Below are positions 17,058 to 26,567 of a DNA stretch of 37,732 nucleotides, piece by piece. The position numbers and the translations under genes were made by a program. Each line of letters begins with the position of its first letter. Position 1 is the stretch's first letter. The stretch is from NCBI GenBank assembly GCA_013138595.1, contig WTCM01000156.1:1-37732 (forward strand), given 5' to 3'. The notes beneath the pieces were generated by a model. It searched no databases. It was given only the letters and a program-made list of their open reading frames with translations, and was not told the DNA's origin. Origin of the DNA: Methyloprofundus sp. (lineage in GTDB: Bacteria > Pseudomonadota > Gammaproteobacteria > Methylococcales > Methylomonadaceae).

Positions 17058-18992
17058 ATGAAGTTAAAGTTAAGTGTTATCGCGCAAGCAGGCGGCGAAA
17101 GGGAAAGTATTGTTATTGAGCAAACAGGTGCTAGTATTGGACGAAAGGCTTCCAATACTTTAGTTTTAGAGGATCCCAAACGCTTTATTTCTGGTCAGCA
17201 TGCGACAATTGATTATCGTGAACCTGATTATTTTATAACGGATATTAGTACTAATGGCGTGTTAATCAATGACGCAACACAGCCAATAGGGAATGGAAAA
17301 AGTATTAAGCTTAATGATAATGATCAATTACATATTGGTAGTTATACCTTAGTGGTGAGTATGCAGGGCGAACAAATGGCAGGTATTGCTGTTGGTAATC
17401 CTGCTGTCGATTTTGCACATGACCCTTTTGCTGAATTAGGCACAGATTTAGTGCAAGGTATGATTGATGAAAATAATGTAGAGCCTGAGCAAACGCCCCC
17501 CTCTGACCCTTTCGGTAAGCTTGATAAACCTGATTTTGATGATTTTCCTATTGATTTAATGGGATCGGAAAATATAAGTGCTTCCCCTTCGGAGCAGCAA
17601 CTTGAACCTGCTGCTTTTAGCGCCGCCTTTGAACCCTTTAACGCTGAACCAGAAGCTTCTGTAGGAAAAATAAAGTCTGAATCTAGCAGTAGCGATATAC
17701 TCGCAGATGATTGGTTTACAAAAAATGAAGATAAAGGCGTTGAGAGTAGTGAGGAGTTATTTAGCGATGATTTTTTTGCTGAGCAAAAAAGCACTGCCGC
17801 TCCTGTTCAAGAGCAAGAGGTCGACGCTGTTTTACAAGCATCAAATCAAGCTGAACAAGTGGCTCCAGTAGAGCAAGCTGCGAGTAGTGAAGAGCTATTT
17901 ACGGATGATTTTTTTGCTGAGCAAAAAAGTACTGCTGCTCCTGTTCAAGAGCAAGAGACCGACGCTGTTTTACAAGCATCCAATCAAGCTGAACAAGTGG
18001 CTCCAGTAGAGCAAGCTGCGAGTAGTGAAGAGCCATTTAGCGATGATTTTTTTGCTGAGCAAAAAAGCGCTGCTGCCCCTGTTCAAGAGCAAGAGGTCGA
18101 TGCTGTTTTACAAACATCAAATCAAGCTGAGCAAGTGGCGCCAGTAGAGCAAGGCGCAAGTAGTGAAGAGCTATTGAGCGATGATTTTTGTGCTGAGCAA
18201 AAAAGCGCTGTTGCCCCTGTTCAAGAGCAAGAGGTAGAAGTCGTTTTACAAGCATCAAATCAAGTAGAACAGGTTGAACAGGCAAAGTTGCTAGAGCCAC
18301 AAGTAAAGCTTGTTGTGCCTACTCCTGGGAGATCGAGAGCTGCTGTAAAACCTAGTGTAGCTCCCCCTTCAAACAGCGATCAGCAAGCCCTACTAGTGGA
18401 TAGTTTTTTACGTGGGGCTGAACTTGATGGTATCGGCTTAGATGAAGCACTGACAGAAGAGAGTTTCTATATTATCGGGAAAATTATGCGCTCCTCTATT
18501 CAAGGGACAATGGATGTATTAGCGGGTAGAGCTAAAATTAAAAATGAGATGCATTTAGATGTTACTATGATCAGGGCGGTAGAGAATAACCCTATTAAAT
18601 TTTCAGTTACGGTTGATGAGGCAATGAAGAAATTATTGGCCCCTCAAGATGCAGGATATTTAGCGGCTGAAGAATCTATAGAAGAGGTGTTTGATGATAT
18701 TCGTGCGCACCAATTCTCCGTTATTTCGGGAATGCATACGGCATTGCTCGAAGTGTTAACGCGTTTTGATCCTAAAAAATTAGAGCAACGATTGCAGGCG
18801 CAAAGCCGCTTAAGTGCGAGTATTCCTGTGCATAAACAAGCGAAATTATGGCGCTTATTTGAAGAGCTTTATAGCGATATTGAGCATGAGGCCAGCGATA
18901 ACTTCTATCATTTATTTGGGCAGGCCTTTGCAGAGTCGTATGAAAAGCAAATGCTGGCCTTAAAAAACGCAAAAAAAGAGACCCCGTTTTAG
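17058..18992 (+). CDS. tagH: T6SS FHA-domain protein (TagH/Fha/ImpI)
   Basis: A phosphothreonine-binding scaffold that in other T6SSs is phosphorylated by PpkA and promotes assembly. I take the ATG at 17058 (644 residues) rather than TTG at 17001, because MKLKLSVIAQ opens the FHA fold directly and the promoter lies just upstream. The FHA domain (about 1-95) keeps the binding residues: Arg29 (IGRK), Ser45 and His48 (SGQH), Asn66-Gly67 (STNG). An acidic, Ser/Glu/Gln-rich linker (about 96-440) contains four 46-residue tandem repeats. The C-terminal domain (about 445-640, from LVDSFLRGAELDG to YEKQML) matches the family's conserved T6SS-FHA C-terminal region. It is first in the operon, 31 bp before tssJ. 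A plausible partner is phosphorylated TssL or the kinase tail. Confidence 0.93.
   Translation: MKLKLSVIAQAGGERESIVIEQTGASIGRKASNTLVLEDPKRFISGQHATIDYREPDYFITDISTNGVLINDATQPIGNGKSIKLNDNDQLHIGSYTLVVSMQGEQMAGIAVGNPAVDFAHDPFAELGTDLVQGMIDENNVEPEQTPPSDPFGKLDKPDFDDFPIDLMGSENISASPSEQQLEPAAFSAAFEPFNAEPEASVGKIKSESSSSDILADDWFTKNEDKGVESSEELFSDDFFAEQKSTAAPVQEQEVDAVLQASNQAEQVAPVEQAASSEELFTDDFFAEQKSTAAPVQEQETDAVLQASNQAEQVAPVEQAASSEEPFSDDFFAEQKSAAAPVQEQEVDAVLQTSNQAEQVAPVEQGASSEELLSDDFCAEQKSAVAPVQEQEVEVVLQASNQVEQVEQAKLLEPQVKLVVPTPGRSRAAVKPSVAPPSNSDQQALLVDSFLRGAELDGIGLDEALTEESFYIIGKIMRSSIQGTMDVLAGRAKIKNEMHLDVTMIRAVENNPIKFSVTVDEAMKKLLAPQDAGYLAAEESIEEVFDDIRAHQFSVISGMHTALLEVLTRFDPKKLEQRLQAQSRLSASIPVHKQAKLWRLFEELYSDIEHEASDNFYHLFGQAFAESYEKQMLALKNAKKETPF
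17745..18284 (+). repeat. four tandem 138-bp (46-codon) repeats within fha
   Basis: Copies begin with AGTAGTGA(G/A)GAG at 17745, 17883, 18021 and 18159, exactly 138 bp apart, so the frame is kept. Each encodes a unit like SSEELFSDDFFAEQKS followed by APVQEQEVDAVLQASNQAEQ. The first three are nearly identical at the DNA level; the fourth is diverged and shortened at its end. Such near-identity implies recent expansion and probable copy-number variation between strains. Confidence 0.93.
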
Positions 18993-19023
18993 GGTTTCAG
19001 TCACTGAAATTAGAGAATATTAT

Positions 19024-19518
19024 ATGCATATTAAATTACGCTTAGTTTTTGTTTTTCTGCTACTGTCATTGATGGGCTGTAATACTACCCCAGAGAAGTC
19101 AGAAGAAATAGAGAAACCAGCGGTAAAAAGACAAGCGAGCATTGTCAACCTTAAGGTCATGGTGTCTAAGCAAGCTAACCCTGATGTGAATGAGCGTCCT
19201 TCCCCTGTAGTGGTACGTATTTTTCAATTAAAAAATTTGGGTAAATTTTCAGAATCTGATTTTTATGCCCTGTTTGAGAATGACAAAGAAGTATTGGGCG
19301 ATGACTTAGTAAACTCCGAGCAATTTTATCTCAAGCCTGGTGAAGATCGCTCACTTAAAAATACAGTAGAACCTGAAACACACTATATAGCAGTAATTGC
19401 AGCTTTTCGAGATATAGAGCAAGCCATGTGGCAAGATTCAATTGTTATTCCTGCTGAGAATACCGATCAACTTATGATTCTTGTGGACCAATTAAAAATC
19501 AGTATTTGGAAAAAATAG
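19024..19518 (+). CDS. tssJ: T6SS outer-membrane lipoprotein TssJ
   Basis: A 164-residue lipoprotein: a short basic N-terminus, hydrophobic core and lipobox SLMGC with Cys19 as the lipidation site. The mature part has the TssJ (VasD/SciN) beta-sandwich pattern, with NLKVMVSKQANPDVNERPSPVVVRIFQLK, the loop FSESDFYALFEND, and YIAVIAAFRDIEQAMW. TssJ anchors the membrane complex at the outer membrane by binding the periplasmic end of TssM. It lies between fha and tssK as in many T6SS operons. The length is typical. Confidence 0.94.
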   Translation: MHIKLRLVFVFLLLSLMGCNTTPEKSEEIEKPAVKRQASIVNLKVMVSKQANPDVNERPSPVVVRIFQLKNLGKFSESDFYALFENDKEVLGDDLVNSEQFYLKPGEDRSLKNTVEPETHYIAVIAAFRDIEQAMWQDSIVIPAENTDQLMILVDQLKISIWKK

Positions 19519-19560
19519 TCTGCCTTTGTAGGGTTTATTAATAGGGGAGTAGGTAAGTAT

Positions 19561-20898
19561 ATGACTTGGAATAATAAAGTTATCTGGACTGAAGGAATGT
19601 TTTTACAGCCTTTGCATTTTCAGCAACAAGACCGTAATACACAGCACTGGGTTGAATCACGCTGTGGTAGCTTGCAGAGTTTTGCTTGGGGGGTGACGCA
19701 TTTAGAAATTGATCCTCAACTGCTAAGTTTAGGTAAATTTGCCATTATTGCTTGCCGTGGTGTTTTTCCTGATGGCACTCCTTTTAGTATTCCTGAACAA
19801 CACCCCGCACCTAGACCATTGGAACTTGCCGAATCGACAAGCAATGAAATTATTTACCTTGCTTTGCCCATACAGCGTCAAGCAGGTAAGGAAATTACTT
19901 GGGAGGATGCGGATGATGAATTAAGCCGCTATCGCTTACAGGAAATAGAAATTAGAGACATGCACTCGCAGTCTGATTCAGGGGCTTCTGTGATTCAGAG
20001 TGGTGAGCTATGGACGCGCTTACGCCCTGCGAGTAAAAATCAAGGGGCTTTTGTCACGATTCCACTTGCGAAGGTTGTAGAGCGTAAAAAAGATAAGCAA
20101 CTGGTACTTGATAAGGACTTTATTGCCAGTAGTTTACAGTGTAGTGGAGCGTCTAAATTACTCAGTTATATTAAAGAAATTTCAGGTATTTTACAGCATC
20201 GTGGAGAGGCTTTAGCACAGCGCTTAGCGACACCAGGAGCGGGAGGTGTTGCAGAAATTACTGATTTTTTATTATTACAAATCATTAATCGCTATCAGCC
20301 CTTATTTCATCATTTTACTGCTATGGAGCAATTTCATCCTGAAAGATTATTTAGTGTGATAATTCAGATGGCGGGTGAACTTGCCACCATTACTCAGGAA
20401 GGGCATAGGGCAGGTGAGTTTCCTGATTATCAGCATAATAACTTACAGTTGAGTTTTGAGCCTGTTATGCTAGTCTTGCGACAATCCTTAAGTTGGGTCT
20501 CTGAGTCGCGTGCTGTCTCTATTCCACTCAAAGAACATGCGAACCAAGTTCATACTGCTGATATCAATGATCGTGAGTTATTAAATTCAGCGGTTTTTGT
20601 GCTTGCTGCGAGCGCACAAATGGATGCGGATTTAGTGCGTCAATATATTCCGCGTAAAACGATTATTTCAACCGTTGATAAATTACGCGACTTAGTCATG
20701 TCACAAGTCCCTGGCATCAAACTAAACTCTATGGCAGTCGCACCTAGGCAAATTCCGTTTCATAAAGGGATGGTTTATTTTGAGTTAGATAAAAATCATA
20801 GCTTATGGAAAGAGTTACAGCAAAGTGGCACCATTGCTTTTCATTTTTCAGGTGAATACCCTGAACTTAAATTAGAATTTTGGGCTATTAGGAGTTAA
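19561..20898 (+). CDS. tssK: T6SS baseplate protein TssK
   Basis: A 445-residue cytoplasmic protein, the usual TssK (ImpJ/VasE) length. The N-terminus MTWNNKVIWTEGMFLQPLHFQQQDR is the family hallmark (W-x-EG-x-xLxPxHFQQQD). It continues with AWGVTHLEIDPQLLSLGKFAI and PLARVV-like segments, and ends with the receptor-like domain FHKGMVYFELDKNHSLWKEL. TssK is trimeric and joins the baseplate wedge (TssEFG) to the TssL/TssM membrane complex. A GGGGAG ribosome site lies upstream. The stop is 4 bases before tssL, so translation is probably coupled. Confidence 0.96.
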   Translation: MTWNNKVIWTEGMFLQPLHFQQQDRNTQHWVESRCGSLQSFAWGVTHLEIDPQLLSLGKFAIIACRGVFPDGTPFSIPEQHPAPRPLELAESTSNEIIYLALPIQRQAGKEITWEDADDELSRYRLQEIEIRDMHSQSDSGASVIQSGELWTRLRPASKNQGAFVTIPLAKVVERKKDKQLVLDKDFIASSLQCSGASKLLSYIKEISGILQHRGEALAQRLATPGAGGVAEITDFLLLQIINRYQPLFHHFTAMEQFHPERLFSVIIQMAGELATITQEGHRAGEFPDYQHNNLQLSFEPVMLVLRQSLSWVSESRAVSIPLKEHANQVHTADINDRELLNSAVFVLAASAQMDADLVRQYIPRKTIISTVDKLRDLVMSQVPGIKLNSMAVAPRQIPFHKGMVYFELDKNHSLWKELQQSGTIAFHFSGEYPELKLEFWAIRS

Positions 20899-20902
20899 CA
20901 CG

Positions 20903-22210
20903 ATGTCATCAGATGATCCTTTTTTCACTGCCCCTGCAGACGATAGAACCATTATACGCCCCGTGCCTGGTGGTAAACGTGCTGATATTCAAACCCCACC
21001 ACCCACTCCTCCTAGAGCACCTTCTGCTAGTCAGGGGAATCAAGCTTTACCTACTCTGGGAGGACTTAACCCCCTAGAAAAAGCCTCATCAGGCTTATTA
21101 GCACTTTTGACGCGTATTAATGGCTCACAGCAGCAGACAAACTCAGCCGCTTTAAAAAATAAAATCATTCAAGAAATACAAAAATTTGAAGTAACAGCAG
21201 ATAATTCGGGAATTGATACACAAACGATCTCGAGTGCACGCTATGTGATGTGTACCGTATTGGATGAAGCGGTATTGGGGACACCTTGGGGGCATAATAG
21301 CGATTGGTCACAGCACAGTTTATTAAGCCAGTTTCATAAAGAAGTATCAGGGGGTGACCGTTTTTTTCAATTACTTAAATCATTAGCACAAAATCCGAGT
21401 AAAAATAAGGGCTTATTAGAACTGATGTATGTCTGCTTGGCTCTAGGTTTTGAAGGGCGTTATCGTATTGTAGAAGGTGGCAAGGATAAGCTGCTGGGTA
21501 TTCGGGAATGGTTATTTAATATTATTCAGCAAGAAACAGGCAGTGCGGAATATGCACTTTCGCCTCACTGGGAAGGAGTGACTGACCAGCGTAATCCTTT
21601 AACACGATTTATTCCATTATGGGTTTTTGCAGCGGTTGCAGCCGCTTTGTTGGCCGCTTTATTTAGCATTTTTTTATTTCAACTCAATAATGATTCAGAC
21701 CCTGCTTTTAGGCAACTATTAAGTATTAAAACGCCTGTGATAGAACGTGCAGTAGAGCCTGAACCTGTTTATGCTGAAGCACCTGCGATTACATTATCGC
21801 TATTGCTGGCAAGTGAGATTGAACAAGACCAACTTAAAGTCAGCGAGTTGGTACAGCGTAGTATTGTGACACTTAAGGGAGATAGCTTATTTGCATCAGG
21901 GAGTACCACGGTTAATCGTGAGATTATTCCTTTGTTACATAAAATTGCAGCTGCTTTAAATCAGTTACCCGGTGAAGTTTTAGTGACAGGGCACTCTGAT
22001 AATGTCCCCATTCGGAGCTCTCGTTACCCTTCCAATTGGCATTTATCTAAAGCCAGAGCAGAATCAGTTGCGAAGATTGTCAAACAAAATTTACAAGATG
22101 CAGATAGAACATTAATAGAAGGGCGTTCAGATTTAGACCCGATTGCATCTAATAAAACGTCTCAAGGGCGAGCGAAAAATCGCCGTGTTGAAGTAACCTT
22201 GTTGAAATAA
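20903..22210 (+). CDS. tssL: T6SS membrane protein TssL with C-terminal OmpA domain
   Basis: A 435-residue extended TssL (DotU/IcmH family). The cytoplasmic N-terminus MSSDDPFFTAPADDRTIIRP contains Thr16 in a motif like the Agrobacterium TssL site that is phosphorylated and bound by Fha. The DotU domain covers about 55-225 (ARYVMCTVLDEAVLGTPWG; EMYVCLALGFEGRYR-like). One membrane helix is at about 236-259 (FIPLWVFAAVAAALLAALFS). The periplasmic end (about 320-435) is an OmpA-like peptidoglycan-binding domain with GHSDNVPIRS, LSKARAESVA and GRAKNRRVEV. It belongs to the TssJLM complex and here supplies its own cell-wall anchor. Its GGAG ribosome site overlaps the tssK stop. Confidence 0.96.
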   Translation: MSSDDPFFTAPADDRTIIRPVPGGKRADIQTPPPTPPRAPSASQGNQALPTLGGLNPLEKASSGLLALLTRINGSQQQTNSAALKNKIIQEIQKFEVTADNSGIDTQTISSARYVMCTVLDEAVLGTPWGHNSDWSQHSLLSQFHKEVSGGDRFFQLLKSLAQNPSKNKGLLELMYVCLALGFEGRYRIVEGGKDKLLGIREWLFNIIQQETGSAEYALSPHWEGVTDQRNPLTRFIPLWVFAAVAAALLAALFSIFLFQLNNDSDPAFRQLLSIKTPVIERAVEPEPVYAEAPAITLSLLLASEIEQDQLKVSELVQRSIVTLKGDSLFASGSTTVNREIIPLLHKIAAALNQLPGEVLVTGHSDNVPIRSSRYPSNWHLSKARAESVAKIVKQNLQDADRTLIEGRSDLDPIASNKTSQGRAKNRRVEVTLLK

Positions 22211-22240
22211 GTACTAGCGACTAGAGAAGGATAGAATAGT

Positions 22241-25200
22241 ATGACAAAGTTGGTTGATTTTTTTAAAAAACGTTGGGTTATTTCGCTGCTAGGTATTTTA
22301 GCACTGGGTTTATTTATTTGGTTTATTGGCCCTTTATTTGCCTTTGCGGAATATGCTCCCTTAGAGTCTGAGTTAAATCGTTGGCTTTTATTTGCTGCTT
22401 TGTTATTGCTTTGGCTGTTGAAGGTCGCTTGGTCTTATTTCAAAGCTAAAAAAGAAAATTTTCAGATGATGCTGGCGATGGCAGCTGAAAATAAATCGGA
22501 CTCTAGTGAAGAGCAACAAGCTTCTGATGAAGAAGTCCAGTTATTGCAAGAGAGATTAAGTGAGGCATTAGGTGTTTTAAAAGAGACACGCTTGGGGAGT
22601 GGCCCAGATAAACAGTTTTTGTATCAATTGCCTTGGTATATTATTATCGGTCCACCAGGTGCTGGAAAAACCAGTTTATTAAAAAACTCAGACTTAAAAT
22701 TTCCTTTATCAGATAGCTATGGCAAAGATGCAGTGCGTGGCGTAGGCGGAACTCGAAACTGTGATTGGTGGTTTACTGAAGATGCTGTGTTGTTGGATAC
22801 GGCAGGTCGTTATACGACTCAAGATAGCAATGAAACAGTGGATCAAGCAGCTTGGTTAGGTTTTTTAGATTTACTCAAAAAAAATCGCAGCCGGCGACCC
22901 ATTAATGGTGTGATTATTGCGGTCAGTATTGCTGATTTACTAGGGCAGAGCAATGAACAGTCTTTAGCGCAAGCACGTGCTATTCGCCAGCGTATTCAAG
23001 AATTATATGAGCGTTTTAGTATTCATTTTCCTGTGTATTTATTATTCACCAAGTGTGATTTATTAGCAGGCTTTATGGAGTACTTTGATGAACTTGATCG
23101 TGATAGACGCGCGCAAGTTTGGGGCATGACCTTCGACTTAGAGGATTCTGAACAGGAAAAACGAAATAATACCGAGCAATTTAATCAGGAATTTGAATTA
23201 TTACAGCAGCAATTGCAGCAGCAGTTATTAGCGAGATTAGAACGCGAAAGAGGAGCGGAAAGACGTAATCAAATTTATACTTTTCCACAGCAGTTTGGTT
23301 CTTTAAAAGAATTGATTAGCCCTTTTATTGAAGAGGTATTTCAGTCTAGCCGTTATGCGAATGATGTGATGTTTCGTGGGGTGTATTTTACTAGTGCTAC
23401 GCAGGAAGGCTCTCCCATTGATCGTATTATGGGTGCAATGGCTAGTAATTTTGGCTTAGAATCACAGTCTAATGTAATGCCAGAAGGTGTGGGTAAAAGC
23501 TTTTTTATCAATCGTTTATTAGGCAAAGTTGTTTTCGCAGAGTCAGGTTTAGCAGGCACTAATTTAAAAAAAGAAAAGCAACGCTCTTGGTTCCAGCGCG
23601 GAGCTTTTATTGGCGTAGCGGCTTTGACCGCAGTGATGGCTGGCGTATGGGCAAGTAGTTATTTTGCGAATCAAGCTTATATTAAGGAAATAGAAACGCA
23701 AACGGCAGAGATTCAAGCAAAAATAGACAAGGTGGACCCAAATGGTACGAATGTTTTACCGATTTTACCTTTATTGGATCAACTGAGAAATATTCCTGGC
23801 GGCTATGCAGACCAGCAGGCTGAAAAATCACACTGGTCACAAGCCTTTGGTTTATATCAGGGAGATAAACTAGGTGATGCCTCGGTATCTTTATACCACC
23901 GCTTACTGAAAAATATTTATTTGCCACGCTTGATGTCGCGTATTGAAACGCAGTTGCAGAATAATGCGGATAATACAGATTATTTATATGAAGCCCTTAA
24001 GGCGTATTTAATGTTGGCGGATCCCGAGCATTATGATGCAGATGCAGAGCAGGCTTGGTATAACTTAGATTGGAAATATAATCTACCTGCTGATGTCACA
24101 ACGGCACAACGGCAGGCGATGATTACCCATTTGCATAGCTTATTAGCATCTCGCCCAGCACCTTTACCTAGACCACTTAATGCAGAATTAATTGCACAAA
24201 CACGAGAGTTATTACAAGAAACTCCGCTTGCTAACAGGGTGTATGCACGACTTAAGCTAGAACTTTTAAAAAATGACGAGAGTGCTTTTAGTATTAGTGA
24301 TAAAGCAGGCAGAAATGCGCCTATGGTGTTAACTAGAAAAAGTGGCTTAGCGCTTAGTTCAGGTATTCCTAGTTTATTTACGTGTAAGGGCTATAGCCTA
24401 GAATTATTGCCGAATAGTGAAAGAATTATTAGTCAGCAGGCGGGTAATAATTGGGTTTTAGGCGGCGGGGAAGAGCTTTCACTTTCAGTCAAACAAATGG
24501 CTCAATTACGTGAAGATGTGTTGAAATTATATTTTCAAGATTATATTAGTCATTGGGAAGAGTTATTGGCTGATGTACAAATTAAATCTGTTTCTAGTCA
24601 AGCTCAGCTAGTAGAAATGTTGAATATTATTTCTGATAAAGATTCACCCATTAAATTATTTTATGAAGCGGCTGGAAAAGAAACTAATTTGACTTGTTTG
24701 TTAAAAATAGAACAAACGATAGGGCAAAAAATAGAGCAGAAAGCCAGTTCTGTTAAATCTTCATTAGAAAGTATTATGCGTACTTCGATACCTGAAGTTT
24801 CTGTTTCTGTGCGTTCAGGTGTTTCACCTAATATGGTCAGAGAGCATTTTAAAAACTTTAATGACTTTGTGATTACTAAGGATGGTGTACCGCCTGCATT
24901 AGATCGAACACTTGCCAATTTAAATGAGCTGCATGTTTATTTGAATTCTTTGTTACATGCGAGTGGTGATGAACTCGTACTGGAACAGCGTAAAGAAATT
25001 ATGAGTGTGATTTCAAAAGTGACACTAGACGGAAAGCGCGCTCCCGCACCTGTCGCTGAAATGGTTAAAGGTATTACGGATAGTAGTCGTAATCTTGTCA
25101 GTGGTGGCGTACGTAATCACCTTAATTTGATGTGGAAATCAGATGTCTTACCTTTTTGTCAGCAGGCAATTGGAGGCTTGTATCCCATTGCACAAAGTTC

Positions 25201-25816
25201 AAGAGAAATTACCTTTGAAGATTTTACTCACTTTTTTGGGCATGGCGGTTTAATGGATGAGTACTTTAAAAAGTATTTATTGAAATCGGTAGAAAAGGGT
25301 AGAAAAGGCTGGCGCTGGAATGCTAGAGCGGGTGGAGGGGAGGCTGTTTCTCGTCGTGCTTTAAAGCAATTTCAGCGTGCCGATAAGATTAAAAATATCT
25401 TTTTTCGTATGGGTAAGCAGTCACCTAAAATAAGCTTCAAGTTAAAACCTATTTCTATGAATCCTTCTATTTCCCAATTTATTATGGATATTGATGGGCA
25501 AGTTTTAAAATATGCACATGGACCGATAAGACCTGTACCGATGAAGTGGCCAGGTCCTAATAATTCAGGGCAAGTACGTATACAATTGGTTCCTCCTATA
25601 CAGGGTAGTCGTTCAGGCTTATCAAAAGAAGGACCGTGGGCGCTCTTTCGTTTGTTTGATCAAGCTGATATTCGCCCTACTTCTAACCCCGCTGTTTTTA
25701 TTATGACGTTTAATATTCAAGGGCGTGAAGCTAAATTCGAATTACGTGCGAATAGCGCGGTTAATCCTTTTCAACTTAACGACTTAAGGTCATTTAAATG
25801 TCTGCCGAATCTATAA
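22241..25816 (+). CDS. tssM: T6SS membrane ATP-binding protein TssM (IcmF)
   Basis: 1191 residues, typical for TssM. Two N-terminal membrane helices (about 12-36 and 46-66), then a cytoplasmic domain with Walker A GPPGAGKTSLL (137-147) and DTAGRYTTQD, LFTKCDLLAGF and GVYFTSATQEG, all IcmF hallmarks; a third membrane helix (about 452-474); and a large periplasmic domain with the C-terminal TssJ-binding region (WPGPNNSGQVRIQL, GPWALFRLFDQA). Having the Walker motif distinguishes it from TssM proteins that lack it. It spans the inner membrane and forms the channel of the T6SS membrane complex with TssL and TssJ. Its last 19 bases overlap tagF. Confidence 0.97.
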   Translation: MTKLVDFFKKRWVISLLGILALGLFIWFIGPLFAFAEYAPLESELNRWLLFAALLLLWLLKVAWSYFKAKKENFQMMLAMAAENKSDSSEEQQASDEEVQLLQERLSEALGVLKETRLGSGPDKQFLYQLPWYIIIGPPGAGKTSLLKNSDLKFPLSDSYGKDAVRGVGGTRNCDWWFTEDAVLLDTAGRYTTQDSNETVDQAAWLGFLDLLKKNRSRRPINGVIIAVSIADLLGQSNEQSLAQARAIRQRIQELYERFSIHFPVYLLFTKCDLLAGFMEYFDELDRDRRAQVWGMTFDLEDSEQEKRNNTEQFNQEFELLQQQLQQQLLARLERERGAERRNQIYTFPQQFGSLKELISPFIEEVFQSSRYANDVMFRGVYFTSATQEGSPIDRIMGAMASNFGLESQSNVMPEGVGKSFFINRLLGKVVFAESGLAGTNLKKEKQRSWFQRGAFIGVAALTAVMAGVWASSYFANQAYIKEIETQTAEIQAKIDKVDPNGTNVLPILPLLDQLRNIPGGYADQQAEKSHWSQAFGLYQGDKLGDASVSLYHRLLKNIYLPRLMSRIETQLQNNADNTDYLYEALKAYLMLADPEHYDADAEQAWYNLDWKYNLPADVTTAQRQAMITHLHSLLASRPAPLPRPLNAELIAQTRELLQETPLANRVYARLKLELLKNDESAFSISDKAGRNAPMVLTRKSGLALSSGIPSLFTCKGYSLELLPNSERIISQQAGNNWVLGGGEELSLSVKQMAQLREDVLKLYFQDYISHWEELLADVQIKSVSSQAQLVEMLNIISDKDSPIKLFYEAAGKETNLTCLLKIEQTIGQKIEQKASSVKSSLESIMRTSIPEVSVSVRSGVSPNMVREHFKNFNDFVITKDGVPPALDRTLANLNELHVYLNSLLHASGDELVLEQRKEIMSVISKVTLDGKRAPAPVAEMVKGITDSSRNLVSGGVRNHLNLMWKSDVLPFCQQAIGGLYPIAQSSREITFEDFTHFFGHGGLMDEYFKKYLLKSVEKGRKGWRWNARAGGGEAVSRRALKQFQRADKIKNIFFRMGKQSPKISFKLKPISMNPSISQFIMDIDGQVLKYAHGPIRPVPMKWPGPNNSGQVRIQLVPPIQGSRSGLSKEGPWALFRLFDQADIRPTSNPAVFIMTFNIQGREAKFELRANSAVNPFQLNDLRSFKCLPNL

Positions 25817-26559
25817 TTGATGGCTATTATGGTAAAGTCTCCACACGCGGAGACTTTGTCAGTCGTGGTTTACCTGTTAGCTTTATTAACCCTTGGGATA
25901 GCTGGCTACAAGAGGCTATTTTAAGTAGTCAGCAGCAATTGGGAAAAAATTGGTTAAATTGTTATCTTACGGGACCTATTTATCGCTTTTCACTCGCCTC
26001 TGGTATTTGCGGCGAGCAGAGTTGGCTAGGCATTATGATGCCTAGTGTGGATAGTATTGGGCGTTATTACCCTATGACTATCGTGGTACAGAACTATTTA
26101 CATACCAACCCTTTTACAGCATTGCAAGAAGCAACTGAATGGTTTGTAAGGGCAGAAGAGCTGGCACTTTCTAGTTTATCAGAGGAGTTTGATTTACAGC
26201 TATTTAATCAGCAATTAGCAGAGTTGAAAATCGAAGTTTTTAGTCAAAATGACAATACCCAAGTGCCTGCTCCACCACTGGCTCAGCATGGGGCTAGCCA
26301 AGCTTGGCAGAGCCGCTTATCGGTAGGTCAAGATATTAGCCATGTATTACCTAGGTTTATGGATAATTTACTCAAAGAGAACTGTTTTTCCTATAGTGTT
26401 TGGTGGACGGCAGGGTCTGAGCAAGTGAGTGCTTCTTTACTTGTATGTGAGGGGCTGCCCCCCTTTGATGGTATCGCGAGTATGCTAGATGGTAACTGGA
26501 ATTCATGGGGATGGGAAGCAAATCGCTATGCGCTTAGCCCCACTAATCGGTCGTTTTAA
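25798..26559 (+). CDS. tagF: T6SS-associated protein TagF
   Basis: A 253-residue TagF-family protein, with the diagnostic N-terminus GYYGKVSTRGDFVSRGLP, INPWDSWLQEAI and the middle motif WLGIMMPSVDSIGRYYPMTI. In P. aeruginosa TagF represses the H1-T6SS post-translationally by holding Fha; in Agrobacterium a TagF-PppA fusion does so. Here tagF is directly followed by a separate pppA gene, the unfused version of that pair. Its ATG lies 19 bp inside tssM in another frame, so translational coupling is likely. The C-terminus (WNSWGWEANRY) is intact. Confidence 0.93.
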   Translation: MSAESIIDGYYGKVSTRGDFVSRGLPVSFINPWDSWLQEAILSSQQQLGKNWLNCYLTGPIYRFSLASGICGEQSWLGIMMPSVDSIGRYYPMTIVVQNYLHTNPFTALQEATEWFVRAEELALSSLSEEFDLQLFNQQLAELKIEVFSQNDNTQVPAPPLAQHGASQAWQSRLSVGQDISHVLPRFMDNLLKENCFSYSVWWTAGSEQVSASLLVCEGLPPFDGIASMLDGNWNSWGWEANRYALSPTNRSF

Positions 26560-26567
26560 GGAAGCTT

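Noticed and set aside
17342-17794. 150-codon minus-strand open frame inside fha, and 18037-18300 on the same strand
   Set aside because: Shadows of the Ser/Glu-rich linker and its repeats; no start signal and no family resemblance.
17745-18284. CRISPR array
   Set aside because: The 138-bp periodic repeats are contiguous, in frame and coding, with no short repeat/spacer alternation.
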